A stretch of 48,007 nucleotides of DNA. Origin: Methanocorpusculum sp. GTDB lineage: Archaea > Halobacteriota > Methanomicrobia > Methanomicrobiales > Methanocorpusculaceae. Positions within the stretch are counted from its first letter, which is position 1, and each line of letters starts with the position of its first letter. Location: assembly GCA_029987245.1 (NCBI GenBank), contig DALTWG010000006.1, forward strand, positions 1-48,007, in the 5' to 3' direction. The position numbers and the translations under genes were made by a program. The notes under the pieces were generated by a model that was given only the letters and a program-made list of their open reading frames with translations, was not told the origin of the DNA and did not search any database. Below, one piece after another: positions 32,862 to 41,096 of the stretch.

Positions 32862-35690
32862 GTGCCGCACGAATACAAAAAACCCAACTACCATAAAGCC
32901 GCAAAAGCGGCCGATAAGAAAAACGGGAAAAAATCCTTTGACAAAACCCCGCAAAACTCAAGGCGGGCGCCAAAAAAAGACCGCAAAACGCGGAGTGAGC
33001 CGGTAAAATCCCTAGGTCTTGAGACCACCCGGAAAGATACGATGCGCGCCGATATCATGAAATGGTTATTCTGGTGTCCGAAATGCAATATTCCGCTGAT
33101 TGCAAAAACCTGTTTCTGCAATGCGGATTCGATAAAAATACCGCTGCAGCAGCCCTATGATGTAAGACCCGCGCTGGAGGCGGATTACGCATTAATCCGC
33201 CGCCTGGTACAGGACCGATTCGGCGAAAAAGTAACGCTGCCCAAAATCCTTGTGCTGAATAAAGAGGGAGGGCTTGACAGAAACGACCTGATTATTGCAA
33301 ACGGCATCCGGTTTGCGCGTCTTTCTTTTAACCCAGTCGAGCGGCGCTTTGCAATTGACATCGAGACAGAAGCCCTGCCGTTTTTCATCGGCAAGGCAGA
33401 CAAGGGCATCATCAATCTGGAAACCGATGCACAAAACCTGCCAGAGGGACGTCTCGGCGGCAAAAAAGTCACGGTGGAAAACCGCGGCATTTCAGACGGG
33501 TGCGTGATTGTGCAGTACAAAAACAAGTACGGTACCGGCATTCTGAAAGGAAACACGCTCAAAATCAAGGAAATAGGCTCGGTTGAGCAGGCATTGACGA
33601 TGCCAAATCCCGGTTGGGACGAGGTCGTGGAAAAGAATGCGTTCCATCTGAAAAACCTTGAGCGCACAGCAGTACGCGAAATCCGGGCGAATCTCTCCTT
33701 AAAGCCGAAGGTGAACTGTTCGTTTTCCGGCGGAAAAGACAGTACCGCAGTCTGGCATATTGCGCAGAAAGCAGGCGTCACGGAGGCGTTTTTCATCGAT
33801 ACAGGTCTGGAATTTCCGGAAACAATAGAGTTTGTCAAATCGCAGAATGTGCAATTTATCGAGAAGGCAGGCAATTTCTGGCAGGCGGTGGAAAAAGCAG
33901 GCCCGCCGGCAAAAGATCACCGCTGGTGCTGCAAGCTGCTGAAATTAAATCCGCTCAAGGTGCACCTGGCAGAAACCGGCGAGTGTCTTACGGTGCAGGG
34001 CAACCGCTGGTATGAGTCCTGGAACCGCGCGGGAATTGAGGCGGTAACACAGAATCCGGCAAATCCGCTGCAGATGAATGTATCGCCCATCCGGTCCTGG
34101 CGGGCGCTGGATGTGTTTTTGTATCTGTGGCTGCGTAAAATCCCGTATAATCCTTTGTATGCGCGCGGTTACGAGCGCATCGGATGCTATCTGTGTCCGG
34201 CGATGCTTGAGTCGGAGCTGGAGACGATGCACAGAACCCATCCGGAAATGGCCGCACGCTGGGATGCGTTCCTGAAAAAATGGGCGGATGAGCGGGGATT
34301 GCCGCGGGAGTTTATCGAGTGGGGGCTGTGGCGCTGGAAGGAGCTCCCCCCCAAGATGCAGGAGATCATCCGGGAGAAAAAGCTGAATTTGTCCGGGGAG
34401 CCAATCCGGCGCAGCACGCCGGCGTCGGTTGCCGCGCTGATGCCGAAAGGGAAGGCGGGCGATGTTGTGGAAATTGATGAACCAGAACCTGCGCCGGCGC
34501 CCGCACCAGCGGTTGACGTAGAAAAACTGCGCGCGGATTTTCCGATGATTGGTGAGGAAATCTATTTCGACAGCGGCGCCACGGCGTTTTCGCCGCGCGG
34601 GGTTATTCATGCGTACACGGATTTTGAGGAGAATTACCGCGCGAATGTAGGGCGGGGTGTGCATCGCCTGACGCGGATTGCAACGCAGAAGTACTGGCAT
34701 GCACATGAAAAGATTGCATCCTTTATCGGCGGGGAAGAGGGTATAACGGTTTTCACGAAAAACACGACGGAAGCGGTAAATATCGTCGCGCGCGGCCTGG
34801 ATATCAGGCCGGGTGATGTGATTGTCGTATCGGTGCTCGAGCATCATTCGAATCTGCTTCCATGGCGCGCCCTGCGCGACTTTGGCGCAGTGATTAAGGT
34901 TGTCGGGCTGCGCGAGGACCTGACGCTTGATATGGATGCTTTGCGCGCGGTGTTTGCACAAGGTGGGGTGCGGCTTGCGGCGGTTACACATGCATCCAAT
35001 GTCTGCGGCACAGTAACACCGGTACCTGAGATTGCGGCGCTGTGCAAAGAGTACGGCGCGCTTCTCTTCGTTGACGGCGCGCAGGCTGCACCGCATATGA
35101 AACTGGATATGAAAGAGCTTGGCTGCAACTTCTATGCGTTTTCCGGTCACAAAATGTACGGGCCCACGGGAACGGGGGTTTTGTGGATGAAGGAAGACAT
35201 TTTAAAGCCGTCAGTCCTCGGCGGGGGCATGATTGAGTCAGTAAGTGACACGGATTTTGTGCCGGCGAAGGGTTTCCACAAGTTCGAGGCAGGCACGCCC
35301 CATATTGCGGGGGGCATCGCTTTGGGCGCTGCTGCAGATTATCTTGTTGAAATCGGCATGGATAAAATTGCGGCGCGCGAGCGGATGTTGACACAGCGCC
35401 TTATAGACGGGCTTGAAAAAATAGAGGGCGTGCATCTGTATGTGTGCAAAGATGAGAGACGGCGCATCGGGGCGGTTTCTTTCACGGTGGACGGTTATGC
35501 CCCGCATGAAATCGCAGAATGGCTTGACGATGAACATGGCATTGCAGTGCGCTCCGGTATGCACTGCGCCGAGCCGCTGATGCGCTACCTTGGCGCGCGC
35601 GAGGGAACCGTGCGGGTGTGCGTGTCGTTTTTAAATACGGAAGCGGAAATAGATACGCTCGCTGCGGTGCTGAAAGAACTGTGCGGGTGA
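32862..35690 (+). CDS. Zn-ribbon/PUA/PAPS-reductase-like protein fused to cysteine desulfurase
   Basis: A 942-residue fusion. Residues 1-60 are basic and probably disordered. A zinc ribbon follows (C72, C75, C84, C86). Residues about 185-245 resemble a PUA RNA-binding domain (GKKVTVENRG, YGTGILKGNTLKI). Residues 285-500 are a PP-loop domain of the PAPS/APS reductase family: FSGGKDS at 288-294, and cysteines C356-C357 and C442/C445, with the CC-x~84-CxxC pattern that binds a [4Fe-4S] cluster in APS reductases. A Pro/Ala linker (about 540-553) leads to a class V aminotransferase of SufS type: GATAFSPRG, EHHSN, DGAQAAPH, PLP lysine K764 in SGHKMYGPTG and catalytic cysteine C902 in RSGMHCAEP. The desulfurase could hand sulfur directly to the PP-loop domain, for instance for RNA thiolation (inference). 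The GTG at 32862 is the likely start; an in-frame ATG at 33042 would lose only the basic tail. Confidence 0.9.
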   Translation: MPHEYKKPNYHKAAKAADKKNGKKSFDKTPQNSRRAPKKDRKTRSEPVKSLGLETTRKDTMRADIMKWLFWCPKCNIPLIAKTCFCNADSIKIPLQQPYDVRPALEADYALIRRLVQDRFGEKVTLPKILVLNKEGGLDRNDLIIANGIRFARLSFNPVERRFAIDIETEALPFFIGKADKGIINLETDAQNLPEGRLGGKKVTVENRGISDGCVIVQYKNKYGTGILKGNTLKIKEIGSVEQALTMPNPGWDEVVEKNAFHLKNLERTAVREIRANLSLKPKVNCSFSGGKDSTAVWHIAQKAGVTEAFFIDTGLEFPETIEFVKSQNVQFIEKAGNFWQAVEKAGPPAKDHRWCCKLLKLNPLKVHLAETGECLTVQGNRWYESWNRAGIEAVTQNPANPLQMNVSPIRSWRALDVFLYLWLRKIPYNPLYARGYERIGCYLCPAMLESELETMHRTHPEMAARWDAFLKKWADERGLPREFIEWGLWRWKELPPKMQEIIREKKLNLSGEPIRRSTPASVAALMPKGKAGDVVEIDEPEPAPAPAPAVDVEKLRADFPMIGEEIYFDSGATAFSPRGVIHAYTDFEENYRANVGRGVHRLTRIATQKYWHAHEKIASFIGGEEGITVFTKNTTEAVNIVARGLDIRPGDVIVVSVLEHHSNLLPWRALRDFGAVIKVVGLREDLTLDMDALRAVFAQGGVRLAAVTHASNVCGTVTPVPEIAALCKEYGALLFVDGAQAAPHMKLDMKELGCNFYAFSGHKMYGPTGTGVLWMKEDILKPSVLGGGMIESVSDTDFVPAKGFHKFEAGTPHIAGGIALGAAADYLVEIGMDKIAARERMLTQRLIDGLEKIEGVHLYVCKDERRRIGAVSFTVDGYAPHEIAEWLDDEHGIAVRSGMHCAEPLMRYLGAREGTVRVCVSFLNTEAEIDTLAAVLKELCG

Positions 35691-35698
35691 ATAAGGAA

Positions 35699-35732
35699 AT
35701 CCCGCACACCTTTTTTTACAGATTTTTTAAAG
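35699..35732 (+). terminator. T-rich terminator after the fusion gene
   Basis: Tracts of T7 and T6 (ACCTTTTTTTACAG, then ATTTTTTAAAG) follow the stop codon within 40 bases, as expected for archaeal termination. Confidence 0.5.
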
Positions 35733-35781
35733 CCTGACGAACCAAAAGGAAACTACCTGATTAAAACACAAGAAAAAGAAG

Positions 35782-35853
35782 TGCATCGACCGGGACTCGA
35801 ACCCGAGTTTAGGCGTTGGCAACGCCTAGTGATAACCTCTACACTATCGATGC
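35782..35853 (-). tRNA. tRNA-Gly (anticodon GCC)
   Basis: The anticodon stem AGGCG/CGCCT closes TTGCCAA, giving anticodon GCC, which reads GGC. The acceptor GCATCGA pairs with TCGATGC, the discriminator is A, and the T arm is CGGG-TTCGAGT-CCCG. CCA is not encoded. A TATA-like CCTTATTTACG lies about 35 bases upstream on the minus strand. Confidence 0.95.
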
Positions 35854-35946
35854 TTGCAGTTGTTCTTACTCCTGTAAGAGTTGCGTAAATAAGGTTGACT
35901 TGTGAGTATTTAATACCATCGATTTGACATCCCGAAAAAAGAAAAA

Positions 35947-36687
35947 TTATGCATCCTCTTCAGACGCAAGCGAGGCCGACTCATAGGTTTCTCCCGGATG
36001 ATTCAGATGCCACTCCGCCCTGCGCAAAATCCCGTGGAAAGTGCTTGCTTCCCGCACTGTAAGCCGCGTTCTGCCGAAAATTCGCTTCGCAAGAAGCATC
36101 GTTGCCTCCCGCTTTTCCATCGGATGCTCCACTGCATCAAGGAACCGGCTTATGTGGTCATAGAGCGCATCCATCTCCTGCCTGTTTGCAACAAGATACT
36201 CACCGCGCGCAAGATGTGCAAGCTCATAACAGACCACACCGATGGCATGCGAGATATTCATAATAGGATACTCCTCAGACGTTGGAATCGTGCAGATAAT
36301 ATCAGAGCGAGCGATTTCCTCATTATTTAACCCCCAGTTCTCCCGCCCGAAAAGAATCGACACGCGCCCGTTCACATCTTTAATCATCTCACGCAGCTCC
36401 GCGGGCGAATAATACGGCATTCTCGTAGGATTGGAAACTGATTTTGCAAGACCGCCGGTGGTCGCCACCACAATATCAGAGCGCGCGATTACCTCATCAA
36501 ACGTAAGCACCTCCGCGTTTGCCAAAACATCTTTTGCATGCGACGCGCGCGCCTCGGCCTCGACGGTTATCTTCGGCGGATTAACTAAAACCATATGGTG
36601 AAATCCGAAATTTTTCATAACCCGCGAGGCAAATCCGATATTTCCCTCATACAGCGGCTCAACCAAGACTATATCTATATCCGGCAT
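35947..36687 (-). CDS. trmJ: tRNA 2'-O-methyltransferase TrmJ (SPOUT)
   Basis: A SPOUT-class methyltransferase of the TrmJ type, which 2'-O-methylates residue 32 in the tRNA anticodon loop using S-adenosylmethionine. The 246-residue chain shows the family signatures: opening VLVEPLYEGNIGFASRVMKNFG (residues 8-28, with the RNA-binding Asn/Arg), VATTGGL, FGRENWGLNNEEI from residue 113, and IPTSEEYPIMNISHAIG (134-150), which forms the trefoil knot. The C-terminal tail (about 165-246) is the helical extension of archaeal TrmJ. It is divergent from the F420-ligase-like gene and lies near a tRNA gene. Confidence 0.93.
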   Translation of the reverse strand: MPDIDIVLVEPLYEGNIGFASRVMKNFGFHHMVLVNPPKITVEAEARASHAKDVLANAEVLTFDEVIARSDIVVATTGGLAKSVSNPTRMPYYSPAELREMIKDVNGRVSILFGRENWGLNNEEIARSDIICTIPTSEEYPIMNISHAIGVVCYELAHLARGEYLVANRQEMDALYDHISRFLDAVEHPMEKREATMLLAKRIFGRTRLTVREASTFHGILRRAEWHLNHPGETYESASLASEEDA

Positions 36688-36756
36688 GCAAGAATTATTG
36701 GCGTTGAAAAGGTATCTTCATTACGCTCGAAGAGACATGTGCGCGCGGACCTTGTG

Positions 36757-36798
36757 AAAAATCCTTATACGCTTTTACATCCAATTATAGTAGGAGAT
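36757..36798 (+). promoter_or_regulatory. Promoter and ribosome-binding site of the F420-ligase-like gene
   Basis: A TATA-like CTTATACGC is centred near 36768, and AGGAGA at 36793-36798 lies nine bases before the ATG at 36808. The ribosome-binding site decides the start: the same frame is open back to 36595, but that extension lies antisense to the trmJ 5' end and has no family-like sequence. Confidence 0.5.
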
Positions 36799-36807
36799 TT
36801 TTCCAAA

Positions 36808-38001
36808 ATGGAACGAATGGTTGGAACCGTTGCCAGAGGAATCCGTGCACCAATTATCAGAAATGGTGACGACCTGGCAGAAATTGTTGTAAATTCAGTC
36901 ATTAAGGCGGCAGAATCCGAAAAATTCCAGTTGCATGACCATGATGTAATAGCAGTAACCGAATCTATTGTCGCACGCGCGCAGAACAACTATGTCACTG
37001 TCGACGACGTCGCAAAAGACGTGCAGGCAAAATTCGGCAAAGGAACAATAGGCGTAATTTTCCCGATTCTTTCCAGAAACAGATTTGCAATCTGCCTGCG
37101 CGGCATGGCAAAAGGCGCAGACAAAATTGTACTGATGCTTTCCTATCCTTCAGATGAGGTAGGAAATCACCTTGTGTCCTGGGATGCACTTGATGCTGCA
37201 GGAATTGACGCATACAGAGATGTGCTTACCTTACAGCAGTACAGAGACCTCTTCGGCGAAAACAAACACCCGTTCACCGGTGTCGACTATGTCCAGTACT
37301 ACGGCGACTTAATCCGTGAATGCGGCGCGGAATGTGAAATCATCTTTGCAAACGACTGCCGTGCAATTCTTCCGTACGCAAAGAAAGTCTTAAACTGCGA
37401 TATCCACACCAGAGAAAGAACCAAGCGTCTCTTAAAAGCTGCCGGTGCGGAAATTGTCCTCGGCATGGATGAAATCATGACGTCGCCAATCGACGGAAGC
37501 GGCTACAATGAAAAATACGGTCTTCTTGGCTCGAACAAGGCAACCGAGGACAAACTGAAACTTTTCCCGCGCTCCTGCGAGCCGTTTGTCACCAAGATTC
37601 AGCAGATGGTGCTGGACAAGACCGGCAGACTGGTCGAGGTTATGGTGTACGGCGACGGGGCATTCAAGGACCCGGTAGGAAAAATCTGGGAACTTGCAGA
37701 CCCGGTGGTATCTCCCGGATTCACCAAGGGACTTTCGGGCCAGCCCAACGAGCTGAAACTCAAATATCTCGCGGACAATGATTTCAGCGCGCTCAACGGC
37801 GACGCGCTTAAAGCGGCAATCAAGGACCGCATCAAGGAAAAAGACGGTGACTTGACCGGTCAGATGGTATCGGAGGGCACTACTCCGCGCAGACTTACCG
37901 ATTTAATCGGCTCGTTGTGTGATTTAACTTCCGGTTCCGGCGACAAAGGCACCCCAATCGTTCTTATTCAGGGTTATTTCGATAACTATACCTCTGAATA
38001 A
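36808..38001 (+). CDS. Coenzyme F420-0:glutamate ligase-like protein (long family)
   Basis: The 397-residue protein belongs with the F420-ligase (CofE-like) family, in the longer form found in methanogens and some clostridia. CofE adds glutamate to coenzyme F420-0 using GTP. Visible features are an opening PIIRNGDDLAEIVVNSV, the phrase VIAVTESIVARAQNN that parallels the conserved CofE loop, GMAKGADKIVLMLSYPSDEVGN, and VYGDGAFKDPVGKIWELADP with acidic metal-binding-type residues. Typical CofE is about 250 residues, so the extra length makes substrate identity less certain; another gamma-glutamyl ligation is possible. The ATG at 36808 has a good ribosome-binding site. It is divergent from trmJ. 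Confidence 0.75.
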   Translation: MERMVGTVARGIRAPIIRNGDDLAEIVVNSVIKAAESEKFQLHDHDVIAVTESIVARAQNNYVTVDDVAKDVQAKFGKGTIGVIFPILSRNRFAICLRGMAKGADKIVLMLSYPSDEVGNHLVSWDALDAAGIDAYRDVLTLQQYRDLFGENKHPFTGVDYVQYYGDLIRECGAECEIIFANDCRAILPYAKKVLNCDIHTRERTKRLLKAAGAEIVLGMDEIMTSPIDGSGYNEKYGLLGSNKATEDKLKLFPRSCEPFVTKIQQMVLDKTGRLVEVMVYGDGAFKDPVGKIWELADPVVSPGFTKGLSGQPNELKLKYLADNDFSALNGDALKAAIKDRIKEKDGDLTGQMVSEGTTPRRLTDLIGSLCDLTSGSGDKGTPIVLIQGYFDNYTSE

Positions 38002-38063
38002 ATTTCTTTTTTCCTCATTTCACAAAGATAAACTATAACAGGTAGTACCGCTAATTATCTGTT

Positions 38064-38816
38064 ATGAAATATAGTAGCATTTGCTGCGCGGTTGTGCTTG
38101 CTGCAGCACTGGTGTTTTGCGCCGGCTGCGCGACCACGCCGGGTCAAAACCCCAACGACCCGATTGTCGGAACATTTTATTATTCAAACAATGTGCCTTA
38201 TCTCGGGAATCAGGGGGATACGCTGTATTCACTGGCCTATGTATTTGCATCCGACGGCAGCGGTGTGCAGAACTGGACGGCAACGGACGAAAGCCGGACT
38301 GAATCCTTTAAAATCTCCTGGACAAATCTCGGGGAAAACCGGTACATGGTAAAAATTATCAATCCGGACGGCGCCATTTACGGGGAGAATCTGTACTTAA
38401 ACGGTGATATTCTCCGCTCGGAAACGGATGATAAAAATGACGGCGTATTTATCAGAAATATTAAGTCGACGGGATTTATCGCGACAGGCGACCCGGTTGT
38501 CGGAACATATGAGTACTCGACGCAGGTACCCTATATCGGGCAGACGGGCGGGGACCTCTATTATCTGTACTATGTGTTTGATATGAACGGAAGCGGGCTG
38601 CAGAGCTGGTATAAGGCAGAAGACGGCAGTTTAACCAGCAGATTTGACATCTCCTGGACAAATCTCGGGGATAATCTCTATATGATTAAAATTATCAATC
38701 CTGACGGCACTATTTTCGGCGAAAATCTGCGCCTGGACGGCGATACGCTCCGCTCGGAGACGTATGAGGCAACCATCGGGGAGTTTGTCCGGGTGGATAA
38801 GGTAATCGGTAAATAA
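38064..38816 (+). CDS. Lipoprotein with two tandem beta-rich repeats, 250 aa
   Basis: A signal peptide ends in lipobox CAGC (C22). The mature part is two repeats of about 105 residues (about 31-130 and 143-245) sharing PIVGTFYYS/PVVGTYEYS, then LYxLxYVF, a GSG-x-Q-x-W segment, ISWTNLG, the phrase KIINPDG, GENL and LRSE. The pattern looks like a small lipocalin-like or beta-barrel domain. Function is unknown; the exposed location suggests ligand or surface binding. The next gene encodes one copy of the same domain, so this locus has grown by duplication both within and between genes. Confidence 0.75.
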   Translation: MKYSSICCAVVLAAALVFCAGCATTPGQNPNDPIVGTFYYSNNVPYLGNQGDTLYSLAYVFASDGSGVQNWTATDESRTESFKISWTNLGENRYMVKIINPDGAIYGENLYLNGDILRSETDDKNDGVFIRNIKSTGFIATGDPVVGTYEYSTQVPYIGQTGGDLYYLYYVFDMNGSGLQSWYKAEDGSLTSRFDISWTNLGDNLYMIKIINPDGTIFGENLRLDGDTLRSETYEATIGEFVRVDKVIGK

Positions 38817-38877
38817 TCCGGCAATCCTTTTTTGGCAAGAAGATAAGTATAATACGAAGTATCACCCATATTTCTGT

Positions 38878-39297
38878 ATGAAAAAATCAGGAATACTGCT
38901 TGCAGCATGTCTGGTTGTGTCATTCTGCATTTTTTGTGCAGGATGTATAAATATGCCGGAATATGATATTACCGACCCGATTATCGGAACATACAAATAT
39001 TCGCAGGATATTCCGTATTTAAACGAGGAGGGCGGGAAGCTCTGCACGCTTTACTATGTGTTTGATATGGGCGGAGAAGGGTCGCAGTACTGGATAACCA
39101 CTGACGGCAGTGAGACTAAAGTGTTAAAGACGGCATGGACAAATGCGGGTGAAAATCTGTACATTGTAAAGACGATTCTGCCGAGCGGAACGATTTACGG
39201 GGAAAATCTCTATCTTACCGGTAATGTCTTAAAACCCGAGGTCAGCATGAGAAGCAACGGTGCTTATGTAAAGATGGCAGGCATTTCGCAGGACTGA
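38878..39297 (+). CDS. Lipoprotein with one beta-rich repeat, 139 aa
   Basis: A paralogue of the preceding lipoprotein, with a single domain copy. It has a signal peptide and lipobox CAGC (C23), then PIIGTYKYS, LYYVFDMGGEGSQYW, AWTNAGENLYIVKTI and IYGENLYLTG in the same order as each repeat of its neighbour. The most similar unit is the second repeat of the upstream gene (YYVFDMNGSGLQSW). A T-rich tract follows the stop (39298-39316) and probably terminates the transcript. Function is unknown. Confidence 0.75.
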   Translation: MKKSGILLAACLVVSFCIFCAGCINMPEYDITDPIIGTYKYSQDIPYLNEEGGKLCTLYYVFDMGGEGSQYWITTDGSETKVLKTAWTNAGENLYIVKTILPSGTIYGENLYLTGNVLKPEVSMRSNGAYVKMAGISQD

Positions 39298-39364
39298 ATT
39301 TTTTTCTCTTTTTTCCCCGGTTTAACGCAAAGATTTATTACTCATTCAGTGCATACTATGAAAT

Positions 39365-39562
39365 ATGAAAAATGTAAAGACCTCTGTTGATGAGAAGGGT
39401 ATTCTTACCATCACGATTGACCTGAACAAGGAATTCGGTCTGTCTAAGTCCGGAAAGACCATCACCATCGGTTCAACTCTTGGCAACAAGCCGGTATCGC
39501 GCAAGTACCCTGATATCAGAGTCGGTGTGAACGTATACAAGAAAAACAATAAGGCGGAGTAA
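39365..39562 (+). CDS. Small conserved-looking hypothetical protein, 65 aa
   Basis: I do not recognise a family. The protein is basic (many Lys) and has no cysteine or membrane segment. Beta-strand-like stretches (ILTITIDLNKEFGLSKSGKT, ITIGSTLGN) suggest a compact fold. A TATA-like GATTTATTA lies about 30 bases before the ATG, giving a nearly leaderless mRNA. A second ATG seven bases earlier is in another frame. The clean composition and promoter make this a likely real, well-expressed small gene. Confidence 0.7.
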   Translation: MKNVKTSVDEKGILTITIDLNKEFGLSKSGKTITIGSTLGNKPVSRKYPDIRVGVNVYKKNNKAE

Positions 39563-39606
39563 AGTAATTCCCCTTAAATTACACTCTTTTCAGAAAAATT
39601 CCAGCT

Positions 39607-40281
39607 ATGCGTCCGTATATTATCATTAACGCTGCAATGAGCCTGGACGGCAAACTTGCAACACGTATGCACAAGCAGACCAGAATTTCAGGACCGGAGG
39701 ACTTCGCGCGTGTTGACCGGCTCAGAGCCGAGTGCGATGCGGTTATGGTCGGCATCGGCACGGTTTTTTCCGATGACCCGTCGCTTCGTCTCAAAAATGA
39801 GGAACTTGAAGTCGCGCGCGCGGCGGCAGGTAAAGACGTGCATCCTATGCGCGTCGTGATTGATTCAAAGGCGCGGATGCCGCTTGACTCTGATATGTTC
39901 AAAAAAGGGAAGGGCAGGGTAGTTGTAATTACCTGCGAGGATGCAAATGCGCATGCGTGCGCCGAACTTGAGGCGCGCGCTGTCGTACTGAAAGCAGGGC
40001 GCGAGAGAGTCGACCTTGCGGCGGCGCTTGAAAAACTCGGCGCCCTGGGTGTCAAAAAACTCATGGTCGAGGGAGGTGCCACGCTTCTCTGGTCTCTGAT
40101 GAGTGAGCGCCTTTTTGATGAAATCAGGATTTATGTGGGCGCCTTAATTATCGGGGGGCGGGATGCGCCGACGTTTGCCGACGGCGACGGGTTTGTAAAC
40201 CCGGAGGATTTCACGCGCCTTACGCTGAAAAGCGCGGAAAAAATCGATGACGGCATTCTGCTTACCTGGATGAAAAAGTAA
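39607..40281 (+). CDS. arfC: Diaminopyrimidine-phosphate reductase ArfC (riboflavin pathway)
   Basis: The enzyme reduces 2,5-diamino-6-ribosylamino-4(3H)-pyrimidinone 5'-phosphate with NADPH, the second step of archaeal riboflavin and F420-chromophore precursor synthesis. The 224 residues have the RibD-C/dihydrofolate-reductase-like motifs: NAAMSLDGKLAT at the start, AVMVGIGTVFSDDPSLRL, PMRVVIDSKARMP, KLMVEGGATLLWSLM and ELRIYVG-like DEIRIYVGALIIGG. There is no deaminase domain, as expected for archaea. A short gap separates it from the 65-aa gene upstream and the COG2426 pair downstream; all are co-directional and may share transcripts. Confidence 0.95.
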   Translation: MRPYIIINAAMSLDGKLATRMHKQTRISGPEDFARVDRLRAECDAVMVGIGTVFSDDPSLRLKNEELEVARAAAGKDVHPMRVVIDSKARMPLDSDMFKKGKGRVVVITCEDANAHACAELEARAVVLKAGRERVDLAAALEKLGALGVKKLMVEGGATLLWSLMSERLFDEIRIYVGALIIGGRDAPTFADGDGFVNPEDFTRLTLKSAEKIDDGILLTWMKK

Positions 40282-40316
40282 ACACTGATATTTACGCAGG
40301 AATAAAAACTATTACA

Positions 40317-41096
40317 ATGTCTGAGGAGAAAAAGAGCCTGTCGGCAAAAACAATCGGGATACTGCGCCAGATTGCGTATCTTATCGGTCCGCTGGCGGTA
40401 TTCGGGCTTCTTCTCCTGGTTCTCCTTATACTGTTCCCGCCGCTTGCAGGGGAAAGCGCGCCCGGGATGCAGTGGACGGTTTTAATCCTGTTAATGGTGG
40501 CATATATTGTGCCGCCGTTTGGTAAGGAAACAATTGTTCCTGCCATGATGTTTGGCGAAAACATCCAGCATCTGCTGGCCGATGTGTTCCACATGAGCAT
40601 AGATACTTCATCTATTTCCGGCTATCCGGTATGGGTGATAATCTTATGTATTGTCGGCATTGATATTCTTGTATCTGCATTCATTACGCTGAATTTCTCG
40701 CTGCTTTTGAAAATCCCGGTGGTAGGACCGTGGCTTCGCTGGATTATGCGTTCCGCGCAGAAAATCATGGAAAAGCGGCCGTGGATTGAGAGTCTTTCAA
40801 GCGCGGGGCTGCTTATTTTCATGTATATTCCGCTGCAGGGCTCGGGCGCTATGACTACCTCGGTTATTGCGCGGCTTTTGGGATACAAGCCGGTGCATGC
40901 AATAGGGCTTGTAGCCCTGGGCAGTCTACTTTCAACGCTTACGGTGATTTTCGGGTTCTCGGTGATTATCGAGGCGTGGAATGTGCATCCGCTGCTCGGG
41001 ATTTTAATTGCACTGATACTTATTGCGGTAATTGTGGTAATTGCGTATTTCTGGAGCAGATTTACGCGCAAATTCCTGAAGCCTGAAAACTTATGA
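40317..41096 (+). CDS. COG2426 'small multidrug export' membrane protein, copy 1
   Basis: The 259-residue protein has about six hydrophobic spans (about residues 16-45, 54-72, 103-125, 130-145, 160-180 and 190-250). Family-type phrases include YIVPPFGKETIVPAMMFG and AGLLIFMYIPLQGSGAMTTSVIARLLGYKP, with re-entrant-loop-like Pro/Gly segments. The family is annotated as putative small multidrug export proteins on little evidence, so substrate and direction are unknown. The stop overlaps the next ATG by four bases (ATGA), and the next gene is a paralogue; a TetR regulator gene follows convergently. The pair may form a heterodimer (inference). Confidence 0.8.
   Translation: MSEEKKSLSAKTIGILRQIAYLIGPLAVFGLLLLVLLILFPPLAGESAPGMQWTVLILLMVAYIVPPFGKETIVPAMMFGENIQHLLADVFHMSIDTSSISGYPVWVIILCIVGIDILVSAFITLNFSLLLKIPVVGPWLRWIMRSAQKIMEKRPWIESLSSAGLLIFMYIPLQGSGAMTTSVIARLLGYKPVHAIGLVALGSLLSTLTVIFGFSVIIEAWNVHPLLGILIALILIAVIVVIAYFWSRFTRKFLKPENL

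Noticed and set aside
30644..32887. Extended start of the antiporter at 32887
   Set aside because: The extension would run through the divergent promoter and past the start of the fusion gene; MVSNPLSDF at 32728 fits the family.
33945..35150. 401-codon minus-strand frame opposite the fusion gene
   Set aside because: Composition is typical of an antisense shadow, and the plus strand shows clear PP-loop and desulfurase motifs throughout.
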